NCBI RefSeq assembly: GCF_002234675.1
Contig: NC_019876.2
Location: 17,429,354 to 17,493,353 of the forward strand
From: Oryzias latipes
Lineage: Eukaryota; Chordata; Actinopteri; Beloniformes; Adrianichthyidae
Direction of reading: 5' to 3'
DNA length: 64,000 nucleotides
The notes under the pieces are model-generated. The model ran no database searches and was not told where the DNA came from. It saw only the letters and a list, made by a program, of their open reading frames with translations. Position 1 is the stretch's first letter; every line of letters begins with the position of its first letter. Made by a program: the position numbers and the translations under genes. Shown piece by piece: positions 24,601 through 33,399 of the stretch.

Positions 24601-27361
24601 AAAGTGAATAAGCAGGTGGGTTGAATGAATGTGTGTTCCTTAGAGTGTACCTTGATCACACTGAATGCTCCAGCAAAAGCAGGAGGCCTGGCATGCCACA
24701 CCCCAGAAGGTAGAGAAAGGCATGGCAAGTTTATTTGTATTGCACAATTCATATAGAAAGAAATTCAGAGTGCTTCTCAAAACAGGAAAATGCAATAAAA
24801 TCACAATACATAACAGTGCAAAGATTAAAAACATACATAATCATTATAAAATGTACTTTAAAAGAAAGGAAGGAGAAGAAAAAAAAGGATCTTTCAGTTA
24901 TAACCACGGCTAAACAGGAATGTTTTGAGTCTAGATTTGAACCTTAGCACAGACAGAGAAATACAGCACAGCAGCCTGGTTGATGAAGGCATCCAAGAGC
25001 CTCACCGCCAGACAAAGACCCGGGAGCAACCACCCTCTCGCTCACCAGGCCCCCACCATGGAGATGGAGACGGAGGCCGGCAGCCCCCCGGCCGAGGACA
25101 GAGAACAAGCAGAGCCGGAGCCCCCACCCGGGCAGGGACCCCGCCCCACACCAAGGCGCTCTGGGCCCACACCCAATGCCCCGACCACTTGAGACCTATA
25201 CCAGCGCCTAGACAAGGGGGACGCCCCTGCCCAGGAGTCCTGAGCCCCTGCCCGCCCCCATCCCCAGAGGCAGGCCGGGACAACCCATGGTCTTCCACAC
25301 TGCACACCTGTGCAACCTGCCCGCCAGCCCTAATGAGGACAAAATGGTGGAAAGAGTAGAAACAGGGCCGGGGATGGTGAGCCTGAGGACCAGGTTCTAG
25401 TTGCTCCGAGCAACGATGGAAAAATTGAAGAACCTTTTTATAATACTTATTTCCACAGCTCATTTTCCTACTTAGAAGTAGGACAACACGATCTGATGCT
25501 CCGCCTTTCCCTTCTTGCGGGTGCCGCCCATTTCCTGACGTCATTCCAGAGTCGGCCTCTGAAGCGTGTCTGCTTTTCGCCCACAAATGCAGCTTTTGCA
25601 AAGATGGACATGCACATTGTGCATATAAAAGGAAAGCGTTAAGCCGATCAACGCTATCTCCACTGAGAAAGTTGGTGTGTCTGTTGGTCTGGGGGCGGAG
25701 CTGGGTGCGCAGACTCTTGCTGTAAGGGGCTGTTCTTCACTTTATGATGTCACAATGTGAGAACCAGCTTGTTTTCATTAATTGGGAGGGGCTAGTGCTC
25801 AGAGCTCTGGTTTTTAGAGGAATACTCAGAAATGTGTGAATGGATCAAAATACCCCTTTGGGGTTTTTTACAGTGAGGAATTAACATTGTAATACACTCA
25901 AAAGCTCAAAAGAGCAGTTTTTGCACAATATAGACCCTTTAAATGTTTGCTTCTCTGCTTTCAGGTCACACAAAGGTCGGCTACGCGCTGTACTTCTATT
26001 CCTACAGCTCGTGGGCTGGCAGAGCCATTTACATGGAGGACTTGTACGTGATGCCAGAGTTTCGAGGTAGACGGTGAAAAGCAGCCGCACGCATTTGGAT
26101 TCAGCAGATTCTGAAAAAAATTTCGTGTTGTCTGTCTTTCAGGGAAGGGCATCGGGAAAGCGCTCATGAGCAAAGTAGCCCAGGTCAGTACCAGGGATGT
26201 CCCAATCAGGTTTATTCTTTTTTTTTAGCCCCGATTGGATTACGAGTCATTTCATTTCCCGATCCAATAATTTTGAAACACCTTTAAAAAATGAATGAAT
26301 TGACAAAACTGATCCAGGTTTTCCCAAATTTTTATTTTATCATCCTTCTTTTATCGTTTAACATTTAAACAACTCACATTTGGGAAGTCGCTTCAAGTGA
26401 GTAAAAGTAGTGCAACTATCAACTAGATGAAATAGTTAACTGTCGACTTAGGTAATAATTAGTTATGTGAGAAAGTTTGGTGAGTGTAGCTTTAGTATCT
26501 TCTACATTTTTGAACATTTGTGATTCCTAACTACAAATTGATGAGTTTTCATGACTAGATCATATCCGTGGAACCATTTCTTCTTTTTGTTTTTGGAACA
26601 TTCTGGATTTCTTTTTTCTTATGTTGATCACTTTTTCGCGGAGTTTGCACTTTGCAGACAGTCCCTTGTTTCATTCTTATAAAAAATAATGCATGAGATA
26701 AAAACAAAACAGTCTTTTTCCGTTGAAAAGCCTTTGTTTGCGTCAAGACAAACCAAAAGAGTCGTTTGCTGTCAGTTAAAAATGTTAGTAGTTCTTGAGC
26801 CCAGAAGTCCGAATCTGTGAATATCTGAACTGCTTTTGTGCGCCTCGTGCTCAGCCTGGCGCCGTATTCCGCTGCGCTTTAACGCCAACCAAATGTAGCA
26901 AACCGTTCAGGATACATAGACTTTTATTTGACATAGTAAGCTTGAAATATACAGCGCTGATCAAACTAATAGAGTAAAATAAATATCCGGTCAGGACGCT
27001 AAATCCGATTCTATTTGGGTCTGAAACGACCCGATTCGGCCTGATTTCCGATAACATGATCAGATCATGATCAGATCACATGATCAGATACCCTCGGGAC
27101 TTTTTGAAACCTTTTAAGCAAACTTTGGGAATGTCAGTATGTGATAATGATGTTTATGTAACTATTTACTCATTTTTGCACGTTTGTTTTAAGCTGGGCC
27201 TCGCTGCCGGTTGCAACCAGCTCAACTTCACCGTCCTGGATTGGAACAAATCGTCTCGGGACTTCTACATGAGCCAAGGCTGCTGTGACGTCACCACTAG
27301 CATGGGCTATCACTGCATGCGCTGCGAGGGTGAGGCGCTGCAGCACCTGGCGCAGCCCTAA
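18664..27361 (+). CDS. sat2: Diamine acetyltransferase 2 (SSAT-2 type), six coding exons
   Basis: GNAT-family acetyltransferase that moves acetyl from acetyl-CoA to small amines (polyamines or thialysine); expected cytosolic. Coding exons: 18664-18726, 18898-18949, 21036-21119, 25965-26066, 26143-26183, 27194-27361, all with GT-AG introns. They total 510 nt, 169 residues plus stop; human SAT2 is about 170. The N-terminus begins MDFSIRAANVEDCKDI. Residues 71-100 include VGY, YMEDLYVMPEFR and lead into the acetyl-CoA loop RGKGIG (100-105). E91/D92 and Y139 (in RDFYMSQG) align with active-site positions E92/D93 and Y140 of human SSAT1. VGY, YVMPE, VLDWN and CEGEA favour SAT2 over SAT1. The start ATG has G at -3 and +4. 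Introns are full of transposons. Fish often carry more than one sat2-like copy, so the a/b assignment is open. Confidence 0.93.
19519..19815 (-). mobile_element. SINE copy in sat2 intron 2 (same family as 6571-6944)
   Basis: On the - strand the order head, TTTGCATGTTCTCTCC, CCGGCTTCCTCCCACAGG and GTACAGGGTGTACCCCGC is the same as in the 6571 copy. The B box is recognisable near 19770 as GGTTCAAATCC. The A-box region is more decayed. It lies in the sat2 intron in antisense orientation. Confidence 0.75.
19830..20175 (+). pseudogene. Tc1-like transposase relic in sat2 intron 2
   Basis: Fragments on the + strand: GLDQGRKRLNWAKE (19922-19967) and QTVMIWGAMSSTGFGNLCFL (around 20070-20128) are typical Tc1 transposase pieces, with many stops between. 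It lies directly after an antisense SINE. Confidence 0.65.
20438..20794 (+). mobile_element. Inverted-repeat element D, copy 1, in sat2 intron 2
   Basis: The left end GACTGTATAAGAGAACTGG and the right end CCAGTTCTCTGATAAAGTC are near-inverted copies. The inside shares CATAGAAA, TGTTGGAG and ATTGAGGCTTCTGATTGGTC with the copy at 27705-28208. Confidence 0.68.
21609..21640. repeat. Poly-C and (AC)n tract in sat2 intron 3
   Basis: About 15 C followed by (AC)n. A similar poly-C run lies at 23640-23654 in the same intron. Confidence 0.9.
21927..22189. repeat. Large imperfect palindrome (foldback) in sat2 intron 3
   Basis: The left arm 21927-21986 and right arm 22131-22189 are inverted copies about 60 bp long with few mismatches. 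Both contain AGTAAAGAATACATTAAACA in opposite orientation. The spacer is about 144 bp. It could be a MITE or a foldback element. Confidence 0.75.
22876..24531. mobile_element. hAT-like element in sat2 intron 3
   Basis: The left end CAGGGCTCCAGACTAAC and the right end CTGGAGCCCTG (reverse CAGGGCTCCAGAATGCG) are inverted copies. CACAA lies directly outside both ends (22871-22875, 24532-24536). Near the right end GGTCGCAAAATGCGACCAAT forms an inner palindrome. The 1,656-bp interior contains a CpG-rich stretch (23780-24300) but no convincing transposase frame. Confidence 0.7.
24722..24965 (-). mobile_element. Retroelement 3'-end fragment in sat2 intron 3
   Basis: GGCAAGTTTATTTGTATTGC followed by ACAATTCATATAG and GAGTGCTTCTCAAAACA resembles the reverse of fish retroelement tails with TATAAATAAACTTG. 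The body is A-rich. Boundaries are approximate. Confidence 0.45.
24985..25385 (+). repeat. GC-rich stretch, probably an interspersed repeat
   Basis: Very C- and G-rich (CCCACCATGGAGATGGAGAC, CCCCCGGCCGAGGACAGAGA, CACACCAAGGCGCTCTGGGC) in an AT-rich intron. Both strands have open frames because of composition, but none resembles a known domain. I have a memory of similar sequence in other fish genomes, which would make it a repeat rather than an exon. Confidence 0.4.
25436..25943 (+). mobile_element. Inverted-repeat element A, copy 2, next to sat2 exon 4
   Basis: Closely follows copy 1 in order: CTCCGCCTTTCCC, GGGTGCCGCCCATTTCCTGA, ACTTTATGATGTCACAATG, GAATACTCAGAAATGTGTGA and the terminus ATATAGACCCTTTAAA ending at 25943. 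The left terminus is not recognisable, so the element is truncated or decayed there. Only 21 bp (25944-25964) separate its right end from sat2 exon 4. Confidence 0.75.
26192..27105. mobile_element. hAT-like element filling most of sat2 intron 5
   Basis: The left terminus CAGGGATGTCCCAATCAGG begins 8 bp after the end of exon 5. Inside, CCCGATTGGATTACG, TTTCCCGATCCAATAA and CGACCCGATTCGGCCTGATT repeat the GATCGG theme of a common fish hAT MITE. The right terminus is decayed (CCCTCGGGAC near 27090-27100 may be its relic), so that end is approximate. Confidence 0.6.
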
Positions 27362-27616
27362 TCCAACATGCCGCCTTTTTACACACAGGAGCTGGGGAAG
27401 AGGGGGGGTCTCCATAAGTTACTAACTGTAAAGCGAAATAGCCATCCTGAAACCTGTGACAGATTTTGTTCTATTTGACTAGACTGAATTCCTCTGTACT
27501 GGCACTTTTGTTCACCCCCAATCCTTTAACCTTGTTGACCTCACTGGGTGTTGAACTTTTGTCTTCCCTTGTGGACAAACGAGTGATCTGCACAAACACA
27601 AACGTCACCAATTAAA
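27362..27616 (+). other. Putative sat2 3' UTR with ATTAAA poly(A) signal
   Basis: The sequence after the TAA stop carries the common poly(A) variant ATTAAA at 27611-27616. This gives a 3' UTR of about 250-270 nt. An inverted-repeat element begins about 90 bp further on, at 27705, which fits a transcript ending near 27.63 kb. No earlier poly(A) signal was noticed. Confidence 0.55.
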
Positions 27617-27704
27617 GACAGCAAGCACCATCATGGCACAACGTTTTACACTAAACTTTAACCGCTTTTTACTTTGCAGAAAAACAAACAAGAAAAAACC
27701 CATG

Positions 27705-28208
27705 GACTGTATGTGAGACCTGGACTGAGTGAGTGTGTCGTCACCCATAGATAAGGACTTACCTCTAGTTCTAACCAAATAAAGTCAATTCAGTGGCTAT
27801 TTTGTCACAACACAGATGCCACCATGTTGGAGTGAGGTGTCGTCAGTAAGCAATGATTGATCCAAGTCAGTTTGAGTTTCTATGGCAACCACTCTCCCCA
27901 TCAATCAGAAGTGAGCTAGTTGAAAGCTGGTTCAAGAGAATCTGTCAAATATTTTGAACATTTGACGTGACACCACCTACTTTCATTGAGGCTTTTGACT
28001 GGTCAGGTTTTTTTTAACTTAAATAACGTAAAATAAAGACAAAAAAAACATGGAAAAAAATTAGAATGATCAAGAACAACGTAAAGAAAGGTATCAGAGC
28101 AATTATTCTGACAAATATAATGTCTGAGTAACAGCTGGAGCCAGTGGGTACTTCCTGTTTGGAACACAACAGGGAAGGGGACACTCAGTCCAGTTCTTAT
28201 ATACAGTC
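27705..28208 (+). mobile_element. Inverted-repeat element D, copy 2, just after sat2
   Basis: The left end GACTGTATGTGAGACCTGG pairs with the right end CCAGTTCTTATATACAGTC. It shares CACCCATAGA, ATGTTGGAGTGAGG and CATTGAGGCTTTTGACTGGT with copy 1. It starts about 90 bp after the sat2 poly(A) signal. Confidence 0.7.
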
Positions 28209-28292
28209 TTACACACAATGGTGTTTTATTTTGAAAACCCTGCTTAGTAGGCAGCTTCCTGTCTTCATATTTGTGGATAGAGTCCCCAGGCT

Positions 28293-28748
28293 ATGTCCGA
28301 ATTCCCACCATAACCTCTAACTACTAAAAACTATATAATGCTGCACTATGTAGTGCCCTGGATTTTAAAAACAATTCACTGTTTTTTTTTGTTTTTTTTA
28401 AACAGCGGATATGACGTCATCCATTTCACGAAGTTAAAATCTAATTAATATGAGCATTTTTTGACGATCATTTATGAGTCCACTGTCTTCTGAAGATGAA
28501 AAACGTTGGTTTATCAAAAAATTACATTTAAATACATATTTTTGGTAAAAAATGTTCTGACACAATGCATTGTGGTCAATATTCGCCGATCTAGTAAGCA
28601 CCAATGCACACTGGTTTTTCGCAGAGACTTCTGGGAAATTTCTAGGGCACTCCATTTTGGTTTGAAATTGTAGATTGGGACAGCACTACAAAATGGCGGA
28701 CCAACTATATAGTGCACTATGTAGGGGTTAGGGTGGGAATTCGGACCC
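28293..28748 (+). mobile_element. Inverted-repeat element E, copy 1
   Basis: The left end TGTCCGAATTCCCACCATAA and the right end GGTGGGAATTCGGACCC are inverted copies. The repeat extends inward with ACTATGTAGTG on the left and TGCACTATGTAG on the right. The inside shares a CCCAGAAGT-type block and CCAGTGTGCAT (reverse) with copy 2 at 52.2-53.2 kb. Confidence 0.72.
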
Positions 28749-28759
28749 AACCCCCAAAA

Positions 28760-30830
28760 ATCATTAGCGCAGCCGTGCTGCCCACCTCGGGGATGTTCGC
28801 CACGCGTCTGGAAGAACAGACAAACGGCGTCCTACCACTGTCTTTTCTTTGCTGACATCCTCACCCAATCAACTGTTGATCACCTGGATCAGGGGTGTTC
28901 AGCCAATCAAAAGCTGCAGAGGTGCTGGGATGAAGAAAACATGTCCTGTGTCCCCAAACCTTCAAGGCTGCCTGTTCACATTTACTCCCATATTACTGGA
29001 GATTGTTTTATTGTTCATGGCCATCTGATATTATGCAATAGTGCAGAAATACTGTTTCAGTATTTCTCAATGACTGTTAAGCACATATTTAAAAAAACAA
29101 AAAACAACTTTAGTTGTGCTGCAGCTCAAACTCTGTTGGGACCTCTGTTGTAGGTTTAAAACAGGAAATAATAAAGCAAGAGAAAAAAAGCCACTGTTGA
29201 AAAATTTAGTTTTTATATTTTTATATTTAGCTGTTATTTTTATTTAGTTAAATAGTTAAAATGTTAAAGACCAGATAAAAGTTGTGTTTTGGTGTTTTTA
29301 TTGCAGTTTTTTAATAATGGGGGACATATTTTAAGAAAATCAAGCTCAAAATTCGCATTTCTGAGTATGTTTGGATTCAAATTGTGGTAAATCAGGATCA
29401 GACAGAAAAACAAAGATCGTATTTGTTACATAGAAAACACGCTGGGTGGGGCCGCAAGCCCCCTGCGCCGCTTCAGAAATGCATGTAGAGTATTAGAATG
29501 GGCCCTGCAGTTCAAATGTACAGGGACACATATTTAAACATTTTATTCATTTAAAAAAGGCAATAAAGTAAAATAAAGTGACAGATTACTTTCTAAATTT
29601 CAAATTAAGGCAGATGGAAGGAGGATGGGGGACAGAAGTGGCCCCCCAGGTGATTGAAAGCGTCCTTTCCCTTTAAAATGTGCTGCAGAGCCAAAGAGAC
29701 ACTTTCAAGGGACAATCAGGGAGTGAAAAGCTCCAGTCGCTCAGTCTTTGCACTTTTTGTCATCCCATTGAGCAACAATCTGACGCTGCAAAGCATATTC
29801 AGGATTTAGAGCTTAAATTAAAATATTTGAAGAAAACTAGAAAAGCTTCACTTGAAGGAGAACAGGGTTGTTTCTTTTCCTCAGCCAGATGAAAAAGAAA
29901 AAAACTACAGGAAAAACTTCCAAACTTCTGCTTTGTTTCTCCAGTTGGCATCCATGTTTTGATTGAGTTTACAGAAGAATTTCATTTCTGTAATTGCTTT
30001 ATTGTTTCAATATCAAACTGCAAAGAAGTGCACTTTTGTTCTTCCTTGTTTTAAATGTTAAAAAAAGAAGAACAAAAATCAACACATGGAGACATTTTGA
30101 TGTGTTTTGTTTTTTTCTTTTTTGCATCAGAAAGTTTTTAAATTACACAACTTTCTAAAGCTTTTCTTCTAAATCAAAGTTGGGCTCTGGTTCCTGTCAA
30201 AGAGCTGGCTGTGTGAGGTACGACTGGCGACAGCTTTGACTCAGATTAGTGTTTGTGTGCCGAGTCAGCGTGTTGTTCTTTTCTAATGTGGACGTATTAA
30301 GGTTTTATGGTGATCCAAAGACTTCAGGAGCTCTGGAATGCTGATTATCTTTTGCATACAAAAAGCTTTTCTGACTTTTGGGGGGGCAAGAGCACTCAGC
30401 ATCTCAGCCAATGTTGAAAATCAAATTCCGATTTTTCTCTGGTTTTGCACATAAAAGCGTTGCTGCTGTGATTGAGTTCACTTTAATTTGTGTTGACAAA
30501 GAAGAAAAACAAGAAAACTGTTTGACATTAAGCCTCGGGGTTTACTGATGGATTTTTTGGCTCTACTGTTGTTTTAAAAGTCTGTTTATTGGATGTCTGC
30601 AAACACTAATAAAAACTGTTGCAGAGCAGCTCTCACTTCGGCAGTTTTTTTTATAGTTCCTTCAGTATAAAAGTCTGAAAATGTGAAGTTCTACATTTGT
30701 CATATTTAGTCTTTTCACAGTCATTTTCCACAAAAGCCTTTAATTCATTTTTTTCCATAAAATTTAACTCAAGACTTCAATTTGGACCATTTTTCTAAAC
30801 TTTGTAACAGGAATAAAAGTCGACCCCTTT
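28760..30830. other. Intergenic stretch after sat2
   Basis: AT-rich apart from the C2 repeat fragment. Around 28860-28970, CACCTGGATCAGGGGTGTTC and CCAATCAAAAGCTGCAG resemble part of a known fish repeat, without clear ends. No exon was found. Confidence 0.4.
29240..29470 (-). repeat. Fragment of a repeat related to family B (copy C2)
   Basis: AATGGGGGACATATTTTAAG, ATTTCTGAGTATGTTTG and AAACACGCTGGGTGGGGCC parallel the copy at 5925-6140. Boundaries are approximate. Confidence 0.5.
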
Positions 30831-30839
30831 GAGGCAAAT

Positions 30840-31312
30840 GAAGTCTTCAAAGATTCACTCTGATGAAAACTGTATTGTAGGTGTTTTTAATAGGTTCTTT
30901 TAGCATTTTTTCTTACAACAGAGGACATAGAAAACGAAAATTAACCTTAGAACTGTATTTCTGAGTATTTATTTTCTGTGTCTTCCTCGTCTGAGCTGCA
31001 TCTGGTTCTAAACGGTACCACCGCATAGCTCCAATATTGCTCAACTTTCCTGTTGCACCGCTAATGTTAGGTGTGGGCTGTAAGCTAGCAGGAGAGTGTG
31101 TCAATATATGGGTGATGGGAAGGGGGAGTGGCGTTGCTCCAAGCCAAAATTCCCGACAACAACTCAGAGGAGAATTTCTAATAAACTCCCGCTGCTCTGT
31201 AGAAACTATGTCCTAGAAAGGTTTTTTGATTTTGGCAAAAAGCGGCATAATCATAATTAAAAGTCCACCGGAACAATTGGAAACTAGATCAAAGGATGAT
31301 CGGAGTGGGACT
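30840..31312 (-). mobile_element. Dispersed repeat B, copy 2
   Basis: Reverse-oriented copy. On the - strand it reads GATCATCCTTTGATCTAG, CTAGGACATAGTTTCTACAG, GGAGCTATGCGG, AGAACCAGATGCAGCTCAGA and AAATACTCAGAAATACAG in the same order as copy 1. The peptide remnant is frame-shifted (EPDAAQ, then another frame). Confidence 0.65.
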
Positions 31313-32084
31313 TGAAGTGTGATATTTCACTTTTCTGTACCTCTTGTTGGGAGATCAAGAGTTCTTCATCAAGTTGGATCAAACAACCTTTTTTTTCTGA
31401 ATCTCTCAGAGCCGTTCATCCAGATGGACATTTGGGCTCAAACTGGGTCAGTCAGGGACGTACATGCACAACGGTTCTGAGGCCTCTCCTTTTGCTGGAA
31501 GAAAAACTTTCAGCCCAGTCCAAAGTCTGTTCTGGATTAGAACATCATCAGCAGTGTCAGTGTTCATTTCTGGATTTACCCTCACAGATCTGCTAGTATC
31601 TGCTGCAAAAATAAACCACTTCCCACTTGATAATGCCACCACCATGCCTGACTGTTTAAACGAAACGATTCAGTTTCTTGTGGAATGAAAGTGTCTTACT
31701 TTAGCTTACATGACCGACTTGATTCGTCTGGAAGAAATGGCTTTTCTTCTGGAAAATTCTCTGCCCACAAAGTAACGCTGGAGTCCTGTCAGCGGAAACA
31801 CTTTGCTTTGGTCACCTCTGACACAAAGACCCTGGAACCCTGATTACTTTGATCGGTAGGATGAGCTCTTGGGAATCTTCCCGTAACTTTACCCAAATGT
31901 ATTCTTTGATACAGTACTGTCTCAGAACAGTGGAGGACCTTCACAGGAGGTAGCGAAACGGTCCATACCCTCCTGTATCTCCACCCCGTCTGGTAACAAC
32001 TTGGTTTGTTCTGTCAATCAATAAAATGGGTCCCAGATGGACACTGTAACACATCTAAAGGTGAACTGGGGGTCATGTGATACC

Positions 32085-32545
32085 TGGAGCTAGGTTCACA
32101 CTTCCATTCAAACCGCATGTTTAAATGGCGACTTTTCATTGAAAGTAGCGAGCTTCTGTGTTCAAAACATTCACGCGTAGCAACGCAAGTTTCTACGACT
32201 GTTTTTGGGCTTTTCGCACAAAACGCGTGGCCATTGAACCTGCATTGAAGGGTTGATTTTTGACCAATCAGAGACTTGGATTGCGCAGTGATGAGTGGAT
32301 GTTGAAACGCAGAAATGTTTTTGATCATGAAGGAGAAATTAATAATTGCGGTTTGTGCCTGGCTGGAATTCTACGACACCAAGTTTTTTGTATCTCGGAA
32401 GAGAGCTTTGAAAGAAAAAAAGATTTGCATCACTTCAATATTTCGCACCCCCAAGTCCCTCCATGCTCGTCCAGCGTGAATACCATTCGCTAAATGTACG
32501 TTCAAGAACATGTTTAGCGCCTTCCTGAACACGCTTCACAATCCC
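32085..32545 (+). repeat. Dispersed repeat G, copy 1
   Basis: Shares TGACCAATCAGAGACTTGGA, AATAATTGCGGTTTGTG, CTACGACACCAAGT-like sequence and an AGAGAGCTTTGAAAG block with 59371-59765. The ends carry TTCACACTTCC and GGTGTGTCC, a hint of inverted termini. Confidence 0.6.
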
Positions 32546-33089
32546 GGTGTGTCCGTAGTTTTAAAAAAACAACAAAGTTTTGAGCAAATTCTGTTCACTC
32601 TATAATAATTGTTGACCAAAACAAAACAGGAAGAAACCAAAAAGGGTGATGGAGCAGCAGATAATCTGACCAGGCGTTACTGAAATGAACTTAAATGAAG
32701 GCAGGTGTGGAAATTCACCAGTGTGGGTCTCCATGACTGTGACAGAAAGAAGAAAACATCAATGGAAGCAAAGCAAACAGCAGAATCCTCTCAATAATCA
32801 GATATCAGGTCGAATTTTATGCCTACAAGATGACTACATTTAGGAATAAAGGGTCAAATATTTTCACTCTGACTTGGTATGTACTGATATGAGGCTGCAG
32901 AGGTGGCCCAGTTTGAGTTTTCCTACTCAGAACCACAGGAATGGATCTACTCGGTTCTGCACAATTGGCAATTTTTGACCGTTGACCACAGAGAGCACAA
33001 ACTTTCAGAAACACGCTGAGAGAAAAACCAACCAATAAACCGTTAACACACAAGACAAAGGAAGCTTAAATAGATATATACATATAAAG

Positions 33090-33262
33090 TTAAAGTCCCA
33101 CTATCTGTCACACACCTAGGTGTGCGACATTTGTTCTCCGCATTCGACCCATCCCCTGGGGGGCTTTACATTTGGTGGCTTAACCCCCCAATCCAACCCC
33201 TTAACGCTGAGCGTCAAGCAGGGAGGCATTGGGTTCCATTTTTAAAGTCTTTGGTGTGACTC
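33090..33262 (-). mobile_element. Second SINE family, copy 2, head replaced by a microsatellite
   Basis: Shares TGGTGGCTTAACCCCCCAAT and CAAGCAGGGAGGCATTGGGT with 15925-16178 in the same orientation. The tRNA-like head expected beyond 33262 is replaced by a (TC)n(TA)n(CA)n run at 33261-33340. Confidence 0.7.
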
Positions 33263-33342
33263 TCTCTCTCTCTCTATATATATATACACATATACACATA
33301 TATACATACACACATACATACACACACATATACATATAACCA
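33261..33342. repeat. (TC)n(TA)n(CA)n compound microsatellite
   Basis: TCTCTCTC, TATATATA, then CACATATACACATATATACA-type repeats adjoin the broken 5' end of a SINE. Confidence 0.85.
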
Positions 33343-33399
33343 ATATTCTATGGACCAGATAGGCCGATTTCAAAGGCAACCCCTGAAAAGATTTTATAT

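Noticed and set aside
25002..25601. 199-codon - strand open frame in sat2 intron 3
   Set aside because: It lies in a GC-rich stretch with few stop codons on either strand, is rich in Gly, Pro and Arg, and shows no recognisable domain or splice context.
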